In this document: in pieces, positions 7,600-15,833 of the stretch | Position numbering within the stretch: position 1 is the first letter of the stretch | Layout of the letters: the number at the start of each line of letters is the position of its first letter | From: Peribacillus acanthi | GTDB taxonomy: Bacteria; Bacillota; Bacilli; Bacillales; DSM-1321 | NCBI RefSeq assembly: GCF_003073175.1 | Contig: NZ_QBBX01000003.1 | Span: forward strand, 229,919 to 278,342 | Length of the DNA: 48,424 nt | Direction of reading: 5' to 3' | Program-made: the position numbers and the translations under genes | Notes under the pieces: model-generated | What the model was told of the DNA's origin: nothing | The model's input: only the letters and a program-made list of their open reading frames with translations | The model's database searches: none

Positions 7600-8427
7600 T
7601 CAATATTTAGCCCCAAATTGTTCTTCAATCTCTTCTACATCTTCATCGAATTTTCTATGAGTAGCTTGAATCAAATGATCAAAAACATCGCCCAGTTCTG
7701 CCTCCAAAACTTTGATGCCTTCTCCTGTAATTCCACCCTTTACACAAACTTTTTCCTGTAATGTAGGTAACGAATAGTGTCCTTGTTTTAGTAATTCCCC
7801 AAAGCCAATGAACATTTTTTCAGTCAGTATAGTAGCGGTTTTTTTGTCTATGGATGTTTGTCTACAAGCAGCGTTAATGAATTCTTGGGCTAAATAACTA
7901 AAAAAGGCTGGTCCACAACTAACTATATCAGAGGAAATTCTTGTGATCTCATTTTCAATTTGAATTGGAACTGAAATTTTAATGGAAAGGTCGTGAATGA
8001 AATCTTTCCAATAATCTTTGCACGATTGCCCAAAACTTATTAATGAAACCCCTGAAAGTGCTCTATTCGTAATACTTGGAATAAATCGTGCGCATGAACA
8101 ATCTATATATTGCTCCAATTGGGAGACGGAAATAGGACTAGTGATGGAAACGATACATTGTTCCTGATTTAAGTGTGGTTTTATATTCAAAAGAATACCA
8201 TGGATATCCTTTGGTTTAACACAGATAAAAATAAGATCGGCCAATTGGGCGATTTCGCTACTAGAATTAACGATTCGGATTCCATTGAACCGTTCTTTCA
8301 GTACTTCAAGCTTTCCTAAACTTCGATTGGTTACAATTAATTTAGACTGTTCCACTGCCTTTGACTCAATTAGTGCTTCCACAAGTATGGTCCCCATGTT
8401 ACCAGTCCCAATTACTCCTATCTTCAT
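7600..8427 (-). CDS. comER: ComER, pyrroline-5-carboxylate reductase-like late competence protein
   Basis: 275-residue NAD(P)-binding protein starting MKIGVIGTGNMG (GxGxxG at 7-12), with a P5C-reductase-like C-terminal helical domain (GPAFFSYL and VCVKGGITGEGI segments). It is divergent from comEA exactly as in Bacillus. In B. subtilis it is dispensable for transformation, and in B. cereus-group species it has been linked to sporulation and biofilm formation. The start at 8427 is chosen because AGGGGGTG lies just before it; the longer frame would begin inside that site. Enzymatic activity as a true proline-pathway reductase is uncertain. Confidence 0.92.
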   Translation of the reverse strand: MKIGVIGTGNMGTILVEALIESKAVEQSKLIVTNRSLGKLEVLKERFNGIRIVNSSSEIAQLADLIFICVKPKDIHGILLNIKPHLNQEQCIVSITSPISVSQLEQYIDCSCARFIPSITNRALSGVSLISFGQSCKDYWKDFIHDLSIKISVPIQIENEITRISSDIVSCGPAFFSYLAQEFINAACRQTSIDKKTATILTEKMFIGFGELLKQGHYSLPTLQEKVCVKGGITGEGIKVLEAELGDVFDHLIQATHRKFDEDVEEIEEQFGAKY

Positions 8428-8515
8428 CAGTTTCACCCCCTGAGAACACACTTCTCCTATAACGATATGAATGGAAAAATTATTTTATACCTTGGACGAA
8501 AAAGGAGCGGCTCCA

Positions 8516-9151
8516 ATGCTTAGAAATAAGAACAAAATATTTTTAGGGATCATAGTATCTTTTGCGATTGGTGGCACCATGTTTTTTCTTCATGAAAAAA
8601 CAAAAGCAGAACCACCGAATGAGGAATTTATTATTGAAAGTCAAAATGAAGAAGAGGTGGTCATTAAAACAGATAAGGGTGGTAATACAGATCAAGAAAC
8701 CCCTGAAATTATCATAGTGGATGTAAAAGGTGCGGTGGTTAATCCAGGAATATATCCTTCAAAAGATGGTGAACGAGTTCATGATATAATTCAAAAAGCT
8801 GGAGGTACAGTGGATAATGCAAATATTAATGCCATAAATCTTGCCCAAAAGGTAGAGGACCAAATGGTTATTTATGTACCATTAATAGGTGAAGAAACAA
8901 TCCAATCTTTTGTGGGAACAGAACAAGCGACTTCAAACGTTGAAGAAAAGTCTTCTGAAAAAGTGAATTTAAATATGGCAGACGAAATGAATTTGCAAAC
9001 TTTACCTGGAATTGGTCCATCAAAAGCGGCTGCTATTGTAGAGTATAGAAATCAGAATGGAGGATTTAAGGCAGTGGAAGAACTTAAAAATATATCAGGA
9101 ATCGGGGAAAAAACATTTGAAAAATTAAAAGATCTTATATCTGTTGAGTAA
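8516..9151 (+). CDS. comEA: Competence DNA receptor ComEA
   Basis: Membrane-anchored double-stranded DNA-binding protein of the transformation machine. The order is: N-terminal transmembrane segment (about 8-25), an acidic linker, a SLBB-type domain (about 65-122, starting IIIVDVKGAV), a second linker, and a C-terminal double helix-hairpin-helix DNA-binding domain with LPGIGPSK (163-170) and ISGIGEKT (193-200). I chose ATG 8516 (211 residues) because AAAGGAG at 8501-8507 is 8 nt upstream. The upstream AT-rich stretch near 8474-8487 has AAAA/TTTT blocks that loosely recall a ComK site but do not match its spacing cleanly. Confidence 0.95.
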   Translation: MLRNKNKIFLGIIVSFAIGGTMFFLHEKTKAEPPNEEFIIESQNEEEVVIKTDKGGNTDQETPEIIIVDVKGAVVNPGIYPSKDGERVHDIIQKAGGTVDNANINAINLAQKVEDQMVIYVPLIGEETIQSFVGTEQATSNVEEKSSEKVNLNMADEMNLQTLPGIGPSKAAAIVEYRNQNGGFKAVEELKNISGIGEKTFEKLKDLISVE

Positions 9152-9232
9152 ATTTTATCTCTATTCAATTTGAAATGGGTTGTGTAGAATGAAAGTAGAT
9201 TTTGACGAATGATGTACCAGGGGTGATTACAT

Positions 9233-9790
9233 TTGGAAAGAATTAGTTGGCATCAATACTTCATGGCCCAAAGTCACTTGCTCGCAATGAGAAGCACATG
9301 TACAAGACTTGCGGTTGGAGCAACAATAGTAAGGGATAAACGTATCATTGCAGGAGGTTATAATGGCTCCATAGCTGGCGGGGAACATTGTATAGATGAT
9401 GGATGCTATGTAATTGATAATCATTGTGTGCGTACCATTCATGCTGAAATGAATGCAATCCTTCAATGTGCAAAATTTGGAGTGCCTACTGCAGGATCAG
9501 AGATATACGTAACCCATTTTCCTTGCCTCCAATGCTGTAAATCTATCATTCAAGCAGGTGTTAAAGCAGTCTATTACGCAATGGACTATAAAAATCATCC
9601 ATATGCGATCGAATTGTTCGAACGGGCTGGAATTTTGGTTGAACAAGTTCCTCTAGTGGGTAATGCTTTAGACCCTACATCACCTGGAAAAAGGGATTTG
9701 ATGAATGAAATGTTGAATGAACTAGAATGTAATGGTATAGAAAAAGAGAAGCTTCAAATTTTTAAAGAAAAAGTAAAAGAGTTATTTTAA
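9233..9790 (+). CDS. comEB: ComEB, dCMP deaminase family protein
   Basis: 185-residue zinc-dependent deoxycytidylate deaminase-like protein. Zinc and catalytic residues are present in THAE form (H70-A71-E72) and PCLQC (C98, C101), so the fold should be active. In Bacillus the protein is in the comE operon yet not needed for DNA uptake; it has been reported to help place competence proteins at the pole. The start is TTG 9233, with AGGGGTGA 6 nt upstream. It ends one base before comEC. Confidence 0.93.
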   Translation: MERISWHQYFMAQSHLLAMRSTCTRLAVGATIVRDKRIIAGGYNGSIAGGEHCIDDGCYVIDNHCVRTIHAEMNAILQCAKFGVPTAGSEIYVTHFPCLQCCKSIIQAGVKAVYYAMDYKNHPYAIELFERAGILVEQVPLVGNALDPTSPGKRDLMNEMLNELECNGIEKEKLQIFKEKVKELF

Positions 9791-9791
9791 T

Positions 9792-12131
9792 ATGAATCAA
9801 TGGAATCCTCTTGAACCTGTATTATGGACCGTATCTGCTATTGTAGGCATTGCGGTCTATACTTTCCCCAATATTTACACGGTTGTATCCTTTCTAGTTT
9901 TGTTGTTCCTTACCTTTAAAATCCTTCCACAAAGAAAAAGTGTGATTGCAATTTGTATTGTGCCTTTGTTTATCTTACTCTCCTATCTTCATGAAACAGG
10001 AAATCAAACTAACTTCAAGGAGGGTAATTTCACGATCACAGTAAGATTCATTGATTTATACCGTTTGGACGGAAATGCCTTAAATATGGTAGTGAGTAGT
10101 AAAGAAGAAAGACTTTTGCTCTTACACACATTTAAATCAAAAAAAGAGCTCCGCGACTTTGAACAGAAATTTTCCCTTGCTAGTACCTGTAAAATGGAAG
10201 TTTCTTTTATTCTTCCAAATGAAGCGCGTAATCCTAATTCCTTTAATTACCGACAGTATTTAAAAAGGCAAAACATTCATTGGATTATAAAGCCTAACAA
10301 TAAACTAATCGAATCGTGTCAGGGAGACAAGAAAACTCCTCTTGAAATCGTTAAAATGATGAGGAAATCCTTTATTGATAAAATTAAGGAAAAGACTGCT
10401 GGAGAAGTAAGAGGTTTTGCGATAGCCATGCTGTTTGGAGATACAGATTATTTGGATATTCAAACATATAGCGAATACCAAAAGTTAGGATTAGTTCATT
10501 TAATTGCGATTTCTGGTTTAAATATTGTGTTACTAGTGTCGGCTATATATTTATTGGGTATTCGTGCGGGTATCACAAGACAATCCATGAGAGGGCTCAT
10601 CCTAATCTTACTACCTGTCTATTGCATATTAGCTGGAGCAAGTCCATCTGTAATAAGAGCTTGTATAATGGTAGGTTTGTTCATGCTTTTGACGTTTTTT
10701 CGTTTTAAAATTTCACCGACCACAATTTTATCTATAGTATCCATAGCGGTGTTAGCGCATACACCAACAATGTTATTTGATATCGGCTTTCAATTATCAT
10801 TTGGGATTACGTTTGCGTTATTATTCTCCAAAAAAATCCTATCAAGAAATTATGGGAAGTATACGTTTATCAAACAAAGTTTCAATATCAGTATTATCTC
10901 TCAACTAATTTCCACACCCATTATCCTCTTCCATTTTTCAGAAATCACCTTGATTGGAATCTTTCTCAATATTGTGTATGTACCCGTTTTTTCATTCGTT
11001 ATTCTCCCAGGCTCAATCCTTTTATTTCTTTCAATAATTCTAATTCCATTTATCATGCCAGCTATACAATGGCTTTTGGAAATGGTACTTGGAATTTGTA
11101 ATAATTTTGGTCATTGGGTGAGCTTATTTCCTTTATCATCTTTTGTACTAGGGAAAGTAGGATTTCCATTTATTATCCTATTTATGATGGCTGTATTATG
11201 TTTATTTATTAGTTGGGAAAAGATTCAATTACAACAAATTATATTATCATCTAGCCTAGTTTTTTTATTAGCAATGGGACAGTTTTTTATCAATGAACGT
11301 TCACTAAATGGAGAAATTGTTTTTATTGATATTGGACAAGGAGATTCTATTCTAATTCAGCAACCATTAGGTAGAGGGACAACATTAATTGATACGGGCG
11401 GAATCTTAAGATATGAGAGAGACAAATGGGAGAAAAGAAAAAAGTCGTTTGATCCAGGAAAGGACATAGTTATTCCGTTACTGAAGAGTAAGGGGATACG
11501 AGAAATTGATCGCTTAATCTTGACCCATCCTGATCAAGACCATATTGGTGGAGCGAAAGGTATTCTAGAGAGCATCCGTGTTAAGGAAATCATTATTGCT
11601 GAACATTCAATAGATGAGTTTAAACAAATTCCATTCATTGTAGATGAGGTGGAGAACGGTAGGCGAATTTCTTTTGTCAAAAGAGGGGACCAGATTTCTA
11701 TAGGAAATAATGATATCTTGCATGTATTAGGCCCGAATGAAGACCATGAAGATAAAAATGAAGAATCCATTGTCTTAGCAGGAAGGATAGGGGGATTGGA
11801 GTGGATGTTCACAGGAGATCTTGGAAAATCGGGAGAGGAAGAGATACTTTTTTCTTATCCAAAAATAAAAGTGGATGTATTAAAAGTCGGACACCATGGC
11901 AGTAAAAATTCTACATCAGAAAATTTCCTAAAGCGATTAAATCCAAGATTCGCAATAATCTCTGCTGGGAAGAAAAATAGATATGGTCATCCTCACAAGG
12001 AGGTAATTAACCATATTGTTAGTGAAGGCATCACCCTTTATCGTACAGATATTAGCGGAGCCATCACTTATTCCTTCCGAGTAGGGGGCAAGGAAGGAAC
12101 ATTTTCCACACAACTTCATACTATAAAGTGA
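9792..12131 (+). CDS. comEC: DNA internalisation channel protein ComEC/Rec2
   Basis: 779-residue polytopic protein that forms the channel for single-stranded DNA entry during transformation. N-terminal transmembrane segments and an OB-like soluble loop (about 80-190) are followed by the competence domain with many membrane segments (about 205-510). Then comes a metallo-beta-lactamase domain with DIGQGDS, THPDQDHIGG (about 577-586) and VGHHGSKNS (about 700), the proposed nuclease. The length is normal and the frame intact. No strong Shine-Dalgarno is seen, so translation may depend on coupling to comEB. Confidence 0.95.
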   Translation: MNQWNPLEPVLWTVSAIVGIAVYTFPNIYTVVSFLVLLFLTFKILPQRKSVIAICIVPLFILLSYLHETGNQTNFKEGNFTITVRFIDLYRLDGNALNMVVSSKEERLLLLHTFKSKKELRDFEQKFSLASTCKMEVSFILPNEARNPNSFNYRQYLKRQNIHWIIKPNNKLIESCQGDKKTPLEIVKMMRKSFIDKIKEKTAGEVRGFAIAMLFGDTDYLDIQTYSEYQKLGLVHLIAISGLNIVLLVSAIYLLGIRAGITRQSMRGLILILLPVYCILAGASPSVIRACIMVGLFMLLTFFRFKISPTTILSIVSIAVLAHTPTMLFDIGFQLSFGITFALLFSKKILSRNYGKYTFIKQSFNISIISQLISTPIILFHFSEITLIGIFLNIVYVPVFSFVILPGSILLFLSIILIPFIMPAIQWLLEMVLGICNNFGHWVSLFPLSSFVLGKVGFPFIILFMMAVLCLFISWEKIQLQQIILSSSLVFLLAMGQFFINERSLNGEIVFIDIGQGDSILIQQPLGRGTTLIDTGGILRYERDKWEKRKKSFDPGKDIVIPLLKSKGIREIDRLILTHPDQDHIGGAKGILESIRVKEIIIAEHSIDEFKQIPFIVDEVENGRRISFVKRGDQISIGNNDILHVLGPNEDHEDKNEESIVLAGRIGGLEWMFTGDLGKSGEEEILFSYPKIKVDVLKVGHHGSKNSTSENFLKRLNPRFAIISAGKKNRYGHPHKEVINHIVSEGITLYRTDISGAITYSFRVGGKEGTFSTQLHTIK

Positions 12132-12150
12132 ACCTTGAGAAATTGGTTCA

Positions 12151-12180
12151 AAAAGAAAAAAACTGCTATATCGCAGTTTA
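12151..12180 (-). terminator. Terminator downstream of yqzM (minus strand)
   Basis: Stem AAACTGC (12160-12166) with GCAGTTT (12173-12179). On the minus strand the right arm runs into a long T-tract (plus-strand A-rich 12151-12160). It lies between the convergent comEC and yqzM. Confidence 0.8.
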
Positions 12181-12240
12181 GTGAAGTGCCCTGGGGCATA
12201 AGGGAGGCCTCCTAAGTAGAAGGCCTATGTAAAGAATAAA

Positions 12241-12375
12241 TTATGACCCAAAGAAATGGATAACTGTAGCGATAACGAACATAGTAGCGAAGAATCCAAA
12301 AGAAACGATGAATCCTACACCGGAATCAATTGCATCATTACGCTTTGATTGTACATCTTTTTCAAATTGATTCAT
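12241..12375 (-). CDS. yqzM: YqzM family small membrane protein, 44 aa
   Basis: Minus-strand frame beginning MNQFEKDVQSKRNDAIDSGV, followed by one hydrophobic segment (about residues 21-41) and ending HFFGS. It matches the conserved Bacillus protein YqzM, which sits at this same place next to comEC. AGGAGGG lies just before the ATG at 12373-12375. The function is unknown; a single-span membrane protein is all that can be said. Confidence 0.93.
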   Translation of the reverse strand: MNQFEKDVQSKRNDAIDSGVGFIVSFGFFATMFVIATVIHFFGS

Positions 12376-12454
12376 GTCTAAACCCTCCTATTTCTATTTT
12401 AGTATAAGCGATTCCCCAAAAAAAATCTACAACTCACGATTTGTTTTCCTATAC

Positions 12455-12469
12455 TGACAAGAGTTGTCA
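12455..12469. promoter_or_regulatory. Operator-like palindrome TGACAA-gag-TTGTCA
   Basis: A perfect 6-bp inverted repeat with a 3-nt centre lies between divergent yqzM and the region leading to holA. It resembles a dimeric repressor site, but no regulator can be named. Confidence 0.3.
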
Positions 12470-12504
12470 CAAATAGTTTACAATTGCGGGGTAAAAATAA
12501 TACC

Positions 12505-12630
12505 ACAAAGCGGTTCACCAGTTCAAATCACCAGCCGCTATTCCCGTCTTTGAAGTAAGGGACCCGGGGCTTACTTTCTGAGACGTTTATATAGATTGAG
12601 GGAATTGATTACTCGTATCAATTCCCTCTT
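12505..12630 (+). ncRNA. Structured intergenic region upstream of holA, possible small RNA or leader
   Basis: Three hairpins follow one another in the 319-nt gap between yqzM and holA. The first pairs AGCGG (12509-12513) with CCGCT (12535-12539). The second is an imperfect stem from about 12546 to 12584 around GTAAG/CTTAC with a GC-rich loop. The third is a perfect 12-bp stem GAGGGAATTGAT/ATCAATTCCCTC (12598-12628). The last is terminator-like but is followed only by a weak T-rich stretch. No known riboswitch core was recognised. A weak promoter-like TTGCCA-N17-TACCAT lies at 12635-12663, just before holA. Confidence 0.35.
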
Positions 12631-12694
12631 ATACTTGCCAAAATGTACGAGCATGGCTACCATTGTAATATGAAAACAAAAGAGGCGATGCATT

Positions 12695-13720
12695 TTGGTT
12701 ATAGACGTTTGGAAAAGCATAAAAAAACAACATTTTCAGCCCATTTATTTACTATTTGGCAATGAGCCTTTTTTAATAAATGAAACAAAGAGGATTTTGG
12801 TGGACCATGTTCTCCAACCGGAAGAATTAGATTTTAATTTCTCCTCATTCGACTTGGAGGAAACCCCAGTCGAAGTAGCGTTAGAAGAAGCTGAAACCCT
12901 ACCATTCATGGGAGAAAGACGTATAGTATTTTTACATAATCCAGTCTTTTTAACAGCTGAAAAAACAAAAGAAAAAGTGGAGCATGATGTAAAACGATTA
13001 GAGCAATACATAGACAATCCAGCTCCCTTTTCAATTGTAGTTATTGTGGCCCCTTATGAAAAGCTTGATGAGCGGAAAAAAATAACGAAAGAACTGAAGC
13101 GGAAAGCGGCTGTTGTGGAAGCGAAGAAACTTTCTGAGAATGAACTGGTGAATTGGATTGAAGAAAGGGTAATAGCCCAAGGTAACGCTATAGATCAAGA
13201 TGCAGCACAAGCACTTGTGAATTTAAATGGTACGAATTTAATGATGTTATCGAGTGAGATAGATAAAATGGGGTTATTTGTCGGTGATCACGGGAGAATT
13301 ACTCTACCAATCGTTGAAAAACTCGTTTCAAAGTCATTTGAACAAAATGTCTTTACACTTGTGGAAAAAATTCTGAATCGAAATGTGGCAGATTCAATTG
13401 AAATTTTACAAGAATTAATGCGACAAAATGAAGAACCGATAAAAATTGTTAGTATAATGGCTGGTCAAATTCGTCTTTTGTACCAAGTAAAAGAATTAGC
13501 AAATCAAGGCTATCAACAACAAAGAATTGCAGGATTACTTAAGGTGCATCCATATCGAGTGAAGCTTGCGATGGAGAAAACTAGAATGTTTCAGACGAAA
13601 GAATTGCTGTACCTAATCAATGAGCTTGCTGATGCCGATTATAAAATGAAAACCGGGCAAATGGATAAAGCGTTATTGATGGAATTGATTATATTGAAAT
13701 TGAATAAAGTTCATTCTTAG
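12695..13720 (+). CDS. holA: DNA polymerase III delta subunit
   Basis: 341-residue clamp-loader delta subunit, which opens the beta clamp in the tau-delta-delta' complex. It begins MVIDVWKSIKKQ and contains the LFGNEPFLINE motif typical of delta (the clamp-contacting N-terminal region), an AAA-like fold without a functional Walker motif, and a helical C-terminal collar domain. The start is TTG 12695, matching the family N-terminus, with AGAGGCG upstream. It was named yqeN in older maps. It ends 1 nt before a strong terminator. Confidence 0.93.
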   Translation: MVIDVWKSIKKQHFQPIYLLFGNEPFLINETKRILVDHVLQPEELDFNFSSFDLEETPVEVALEEAETLPFMGERRIVFLHNPVFLTAEKTKEKVEHDVKRLEQYIDNPAPFSIVVIVAPYEKLDERKKITKELKRKAAVVEAKKLSENELVNWIEERVIAQGNAIDQDAAQALVNLNGTNLMMLSSEIDKMGLFVGDHGRITLPIVEKLVSKSFEQNVFTLVEKILNRNVADSIEILQELMRQNEEPIKIVSIMAGQIRLLYQVKELANQGYQQQRIAGLLKVHPYRVKLAMEKTRMFQTKELLYLINELADADYKMKTGQMDKALLMELIILKLNKVHS

Positions 13721-13721
13721 T

Positions 13722-13767
13722 GGTACTAAAAAAGACCTTCATAATTAGAGGGTCTTTTTTTAGTACC
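13722..13767. terminator. Terminator after holA
   Basis: Long stem GGTACTAAAAAAGACC (13722-13737) with GGTCTTTTTTTAGTACC (13751-13767), nearly perfect apart from one extra T. The poly-T sits within the right arm. Confidence 0.9.
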
Positions 13768-13778
13768 TTTAAAGAATG

Positions 13779-13875
13779 TATATTTTGACACAAAGAGATA
13801 TGTCGTAGTGGTCAATTTTAGGAATAAAGTGCAACCAGGCCAGCTTAGGCTTGGCGCTAGTCAAATTTTCTATGG
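13779..13875 (+). repeat. Dispersed intergenic repeat, copy A
   Basis: Shares long blocks with copies at 19491-19611 and 42291-42400: AATTTTAGGA-TAAAGT, then the TTAGG/TTGGCGCTAG block, then CAA-TTTTCT. Copy A lacks about 13 nt in the middle compared with copy B and its 5' end is more diverged. It lies between the holA and rpsT terminators and encodes nothing visible. Confidence 0.75.
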
Positions 13876-13914
13876 AAAAGGAACGAAGTTGCTCCAATGA
13901 ATTTTTAGACAAAA

Positions 13915-13941
13915 GAAAAAACGATCCAAAGAGGATCGTTC
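13915..13941 (-). terminator. Terminator of rpsT
   Basis: On the minus strand AACGATCC-TCTTT-GGATCGTT is followed by a run of T (plus-strand A-run at 13915-13921). It starts 4 nt after the rpsT stop. Confidence 0.9.
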
Positions 13942-13944
13942 TCA

Positions 13945-14211
13945 TTAAGCGTTTGTTACTGCATTAAGCTTTTTAGTAAGACGAGATTTCTTACGGGCTG
14001 CCGCATTTTTATGGATTAATCCTTTAGATGCAGCTTTGTCTAATTTCTTAACAGCCAATAAAAGAGCGTCTTTTGCGTTTTCATCATTGATAGCAATAGT
14101 AGCTTCTGCGTTTTTAACAGCAGTACGCATTGCAGATTTAGCAGTAGCGTTTTGTACTCTATTTTTTTCTGTAGTTTTTACGCGTTTGATGGCAGATTTA
14201 ATATTTGGCAT
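13945..14211 (-). CDS. rpsT: 30S ribosomal protein bS20
   Basis: 88-residue basic protein starting [17 protein letters not shown] and ending KLNAVTNA, the classical S20 fold of three helices that binds 16S rRNA. The start at 14211 is preceded by GGAGGTG at normal spacing; the three extra residues of the longer frame fall within that site. It is monocistronic, divergent from gpr, with its own promoter and terminator. Confidence 0.97.
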   Translation of the reverse strand: MPNIKSAIKRVKTTEKNRVQNATAKSAMRTAVKNAEATIAINDENAKDALLLAVKKLDKAASKGLIHKNAAARKKSRLTKKLNAVTNA

Positions 14212-14283
14212 TCCGTTCACCTCCTACAAAGACATCGAGATTATATCAACTCGACTAATCATAAACAATTCGCAACAAAAGAT

Positions 14284-14312
14284 ATTCTAACAGACTGTCT
14301 TTTATATTGCAA
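14284..14312 (-). promoter_or_regulatory. SigA promoter of rpsT
   Basis: On the minus strand, -35 TTGCAA (14307-14312) and -10 TAGAAT (14284-14289) are 17 nt apart. The predicted start is near 14277, about 65 nt before the ATG. Confidence 0.7.
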
Positions 14313-14457
14313 TACCAATCGTTCAAGTATCTTTGAGGGATAAAGGAACGATAGCTTTTATTATATATCTAATTTAAAAAATAATCTATAAAAAAATGCA
14401 GAATGAGAAATCTAGGGTTGGAAAAAATAGTTCTATATATGTTGGGAGGCTATCAAA

Positions 14458-15576
14458 TTGAATAATAACCTGGATTTATCTAAATACTCAATCCGAACTG
14501 ACTTAGCTTTGGAAGCTAATGAAATGGCTATTGCCGAAAGAGGAGTCACTAGTACAGAAAATCTTTCCAAAATAGAAGGGGTCATTATTAAAGAAAAAGA
14601 AGTGGATGATATAAAGGTTTCTTTGGTTGAAATCACAGAAGAAGGTGAAAAGGCGATTGGTAAAAAAAGGGGAAGCTACATAACGATAGAGGTACAAGGA
14701 ATCCGTAATCAAAATACCGATATCCAACAAAGGGTTGAAAAGGTTTTTGCGGAGGAATTCGCCTATTTTTTGAAAAAGCTTAATTTAACTAAGGATAGTA
14801 GCTGCTTAGTAGTAGGTTTAGGGAATTGGAATGTCACTCCGGATGCATTGGGTCCTTCTGTCATTGAAAATTTGTTGATTACGAGGCATATGTTTGAATT
14901 AGAGCCTACACAAGTGGAAGAGGGGTTTCGACCTGTTAGTGGGATTTCTCCTGGTGTTATGGGGCTTACTGGTATTGAAACAAGCGATATCATACATGGC
15001 GTTATCGAAAAAACAAAGCCTGACTTTGTCATTGCCATTGATGCATTAGCTGCAAGATCCCTACAGCGAGTTAATTCGACGATTCAAATATCTGATACCG
15101 GTATTCATCCTGGGTCGGGAGTGGGTAATAAAAGAAAAGAGTTAAGTAAGGAAACGCTAGGTATTCCTGTCATTGCTATTGGTGTTCCTACCGTTGTTGA
15201 TGCTGTCTCCATTACGAGCGATACGATAGACTTTATCTTAAAGCATTTTGGTAAAGAAATGAAAGAAGGTAATCGTCCATCGAGATCACTTGCCCCTGCA
15301 GGCTTCAATTTTGGGAAAAGAAAACAGCTTACAGACGAAGACCTACCAGAAGAAGAACATCGTAAGACTTTTCTAGGAATGATTGGGACATTGCCTGATG
15401 AGGAAAAGAGAAAATTAATTTACGAAGTTTTATCCCCAATCGGTCATAACCTAATGGTTACCCCAAAAGAAGTGGATGTGTTTATTGAGGATACTGCAAA
15501 TCTTATTGCCAATGGATTAAACGCAGCTCTGCATGAAGCAGTGAATCAAGATAATACAGGCTTCTATACAAGATAA
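14458..15576 (+). CDS. gpr: Germination protease GPR (spore protease)
   Basis: 372-residue aspartic-type protease (family A25) that degrades small acid-soluble spore proteins on germination. It is made as a zymogen in the forespore; the pro-segment cleavage region [10 protein letters not shown] is visible at residues 11-20. Family signatures include [15 protein letters not shown] and [11 protein letters not shown]. The start is TTG 14458 with GGGAGG at proper distance. Forespore transcription (SigF/SigG) is known for the family; I did not find a convincing SigG promoter here. Confidence 0.96.
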   Translation: MNNNLDLSKYSIRTDLALEANEMAIAERGVTSTENLSKIEGVIIKEKEVDDIKVSLVEITEEGEKAIGKKRGSYITIEVQGIRNQNTDIQQRVEKVFAEEFAYFLKKLNLTKDSSCLVVGLGNWNVTPDALGPSVIENLLITRHMFELEPTQVEEGFRPVSGISPGVMGLTGIETSDIIHGVIEKTKPDFVIAIDALAARSLQRVNSTIQISDTGIHPGSGVGNKRKELSKETLGIPVIAIGVPTVVDAVSITSDTIDFILKHFGKEMKEGNRPSRSLAPAGFNFGKRKQLTDEDLPEEEHRKTFLGMIGTLPDEEKRKLIYEVLSPIGHNLMVTPKEVDVFIEDTANLIANGLNAALHEAVNQDNTGFYTR

Positions 15577-15594
15577 TCAAAAAATCGTACATGT

Positions 15595-15629
15595 AAGGGG
15601 GCGGATAACCGCCTTCTTTTGTTTTTTGT
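15595..15629 (+). terminator. Terminator after gpr
   Basis: GGCGG (15600-15604)-ATAA-CCGCC stem, extended outward by G-U and A-T pairs, then a T-rich tract. It separates forespore-expressed gpr from spoIIP. Confidence 0.8.
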
Positions 15630-15833
15630 TCCATTTCACAAGTCATTAACATAGTCCACACACAATGATATTCCTTTCATTTTAATTAGACAGAATCCTT
15701 CTAGTAAATGGTATTGCTAGTTTAGTCTGCATAAATTAAATCTCTATCTTTTTTTCAAAAGAAAAACTTTTCGTTCTATCTTCTCTACTAAATACATAAC
15801 CATTTAATAGACAAGCTTGGAAAGGGTGGTAGT

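Noticed and set aside
8474-8487. Possible ComK box upstream of comEA
   Set aside because: AAAA and TTTT blocks are present, but not with the five-base spacing and paired arrangement of ComK sites; AT-rich chance is likely.
12505-12540. tRNA-like T-arm motif (GTTCAAATC) upstream of holA
   Set aside because: No D-arm, anticodon stem or acceptor stem can be placed around it, so it is not a tRNA gene or clear relic.
14036-14343. Plus-strand frames opposite rpsT
   Set aside because: They are shadows of the ribosomal protein gene on the other strand and have no plausible start site or family.
14341-14457. SigG promoter for gpr
   Set aside because: I searched for GHATR and CATnnTA-type hexamers at proper spacing and saw no convincing pair, though the family is known to be forespore-expressed.
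15630-15833. SigE promoter for spoIIP
   Set aside because: The region contains CATAACCA but no good match to CATACAnT with a proper -35, so no promoter is called.
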